This document shows, piece by piece, positions 62,774 to 64,000 of a stretch of 64,000 nucleotides of DNA (position 1 is the stretch's first letter; the number at the start of each line of letters is the position of its first letter). The notes beneath the pieces are model-generated. The model did not search any database and was not told the origin of the DNA. It saw only the letters and a list, made by a program, of their open reading frames with translations. The stretch is from Winogradskyella pacifica (GTDB lineage: Bacteria; Bacteroidota; Bacteroidia; Flavobacteriales; Flavobacteriaceae): contig NZ_JABFDI010000020.1 of assembly GCF_013403915.1 (NCBI RefSeq), positions 1 to 64,000 of the forward strand, given 5' to 3'. The translations under genes and the position numbers were made by a program.

Positions 62774-62800
62774 TGTAAATTGACTTAAGCGTAAACGCTA

Positions 62801-63037
62801 TTATTTATAAAATCCTTTTGCTTTAGCTTCTTTTAACATCGCTTCGATACCAATTTTATTGATAGTCTTTAATGCTGATGTAGAAACTTTTAATGTTACC
62901 CACTTATCTTCTTCAGGAATATAAAAACGTTTTTTGATCAAGTTTGCATCAAACTTGCGTTTCGTTTTATTCATTGCGTGAGAAACATTGTTCCCAACCA
63001 TCGCTTTCTTCCCAGTAAGTTCACAAACTCTTGACAT
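62801..63037 (-). CDS. rpmB: 50S ribosomal protein L28
   Basis: A 78-residue large-subunit protein. MSRVCELTGKKAMVGNNVSH, then NKTKRKFDANL, is the L28 signature. It heads the operon rpmB-rpmG-DUF4295. A strong promoter lies at 63160-63189, leaving a leader of about 115 bases. Confidence 0.97.
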   Translation of the reverse strand: MSRVCELTGKKAMVGNNVSHAMNKTKRKFDANLIKKRFYIPEEDKWVTLKVSTSALKTINKIGIEAMLKEAKAKGFYK

Positions 63038-63159
63038 TGTTTTCTTTCTTTAGGTCTATAATTTATTATTCTGCTAACTCTTATTGTATTTAAAGGAATT
63101 ACCTCAAATTAATCTCAATAAGAATCTAAAATCCGAACATGGATATTTTAAACAGGGTG

Positions 63160-63189
63160 CAAATTTAGTAAAACTTTAGGTTTCAGCAA
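63160..63189 (-). promoter_or_regulatory. Promoter of the rpmB operon
   Basis: On the minus strand TTG (63189-63187), a 19-bp spacer and TAAATTTG (63167-63160) match the Bacteroidota consensus at both boxes with the ideal spacing. It overlaps the end of the region after cinA. Confidence 0.75.
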
Positions 63190-63199
63190 ACATAAAACT

Positions 63200-64000
63200 C
63201 TACTTTTTCAAAAAAAATTTCTGAAGCATTTCAAAAGCTTTATTTGAAGCCCTTACAATTACCTTCTCGCGAAGATTTCCGAAGTTAAAAACTTCAGAGT
63301 AAACGTCATCTTTTGAAGCAATAGCAATCCAAACAGTTCCTACTTCTACATCCGAATCTCCTTTCAACGGTCCTGCATTACCAGTGGTACTAATAGCATA
63401 ATCGCTATCAAATAATAATCTGACATTCTTAGCCATGGTCTCAGCAACTTGCTTACTCACCACAGAATGATTTTTTATATCGTCTTCTAAAACGTCTAAA
63501 ATTTTCACTTTAGATTCTGAAGCATAAGTCACAACACCACCTTTAAAATAAGCAGACGCACCTGCATTTTCTGTAAATGATTTTGAAATTCTTCCTCCGG
63601 TACAACTTTCTGCGACAGCTAAAGTTCTTCCCATTTCAGTTAATTGCTTACCTATTACCGCTTCAATAGATTCATCTTCTTCGTAACCGATAAAAACATC
63701 TTTAATTTGTGGTAACAGCAAATTAATTTGGTTGTGTAATTCGGCATCCACCATTACTTTATCAAAAGCCTTTGCAGATAACCGTATGCGCACGCGACCT
63801 AAACTTGGTAAATATGCTAACTTTATAAAATTGGGTAAATGATCTTCCCATGTTGCAATTCGTTCTGCCAATGCACTTTCGCCAAGACCATAGGTTAAGA
63901 GGGTTTTGTGCATTATATATGGAAACTTAAACTTCCCTATTAACTTCGGAATGACTTGCTCTGTAATTAAAGCTTTCATCTCAAAAGGCACTCCTGGCAG
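63200..64000 (-). CDS. cinA: CinA-like competence/damage-inducible protein, 5' end outside window
   Basis: Nicotinamide-nucleotide amidohydrolase type protein. Only the C-terminal 267 residues are in the window; the frame runs through the right edge, and LPGVPFEMK there is the standard end of the MoaB-like N-terminal domain, so the GTG at 63991 is not a start. The C-terminal PncC/CinA_C domain has LAVAESCTGGRISKSF and STTGNAGP. Such proteins recycle NMN to nicotinate mononucleotide. It lies upstream of rpmB on the same strand. Confidence 0.93.
   Translation of the reverse strand: MPGVPFEMKALITEQVIPKLIGKFKFPYIMHKTLLTYGLGESALAERIATWEDHLPNFIKLAYLPSLGRVRIRLSAKAFDKVMVDAELHNQINLLLPQIKDVFIGYEEDESIEAVIGKQLTEMGRTLAVAESCTGGRISKSFTENAGASAYFKGGVVTYASESKVKILDVLEDDIKNHSVVSKQVAETMAKNVRLLFDSDYAISTTGNAGPLKGDSDVEVGTVWIAIASKDDVYSEVFNFGNLREKVIVRASNKAFEMLQKFFLKK

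Overview
The window is AT-rich chromosomal DNA from a member of the Flavobacteriaceae (Bacteroidota). Supporting signs are Bacteroidota-type promoters (TTG, about 19 bp, TAnnTTTG), flavobacterial lipoproteins (SCSDDDD after the signal peptide), a type IX secretion C-terminal domain on a subtilisin, a TonB-dependent receptor with a carboxypeptidase-like N-terminal domain, bacillithiol synthesis (bshC), and the block rpmB-rpmG-DUF4295-ftsY-rimO beside cinA. I cannot name the genus or species.

Layout. 1-1.4 kb: a lipoprotein, a small DUF2158-like protein and an Hsp20 chaperone. 1.4-6.3 kb is the accessory region. Three unrelated genes in one orientation (an unknown coiled-coil protein, a fused ABC-type ATPase-TOPRIM protein that looks like a phage-defence effector, and a secreted SH3b-repeat protein) are separated by related elements of about 135 bp. 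These elements fold as imperfect hairpins and behave like integron attC sites: the core at the 5' end of each gene is complementary to the core at the 3' end of the same gene. No integrase is present in the window. 6.5-7.4 kb: a secreted beta-barrel-like protein whose ATG is missing (ATA), then an array of 11-bp repeats.

7.4-11.8 kb: S9 peptidase, a small membrane protein, an APC permease and an M23-type peptidase. 11.9-14.7 kb: an ECF sigma factor, its probable anti-sigma factor and an unusual Met/Pro- and Trp-repeat exported protein. 14.9-20.8 kb: DUF2911 protein, MeaB GTPase, a membrane protein, and a three-gene lipid-linked sugar-transfer operon (GT2, LABN protein, ArnT-like GT39) facing a PAP2 phosphatase. 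20.8-31.5 kb: MATE exporter, DUF3124 lipoprotein, CPA1 antiporter, nitronate monooxygenase, T9SS subtilisin, MnmA, MORN-like protein, FAS1 lipoprotein and GNAT.

31.5-44 kb is mostly minus-strand housekeeping: yidC, pyrG, LysE-like, DUF3820, DUF922, LysM-PBP protein, guaA, PLP decarboxylase and bshC. 44-61 kb is mostly plus-strand: M14 peptidase with a peroxiredoxin-like gene, M16 peptidase, VOC, SET-domain protein, M23 lipoprotein (minus), sorbosone-dehydrogenase-like lipoprotein with TonB receptor and hydrolase, aldo/keto reductase, rimO (minus) and a serine hydrolase. 61-64 kb: ftsY, DUF4295, rpmG, rpmB and cinA, the last running off the right edge.

No tRNA, rRNA, CRISPR array, insertion sequence or prophage was seen. 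All statements about homology rest on motif recognition by eye; no database search was run.
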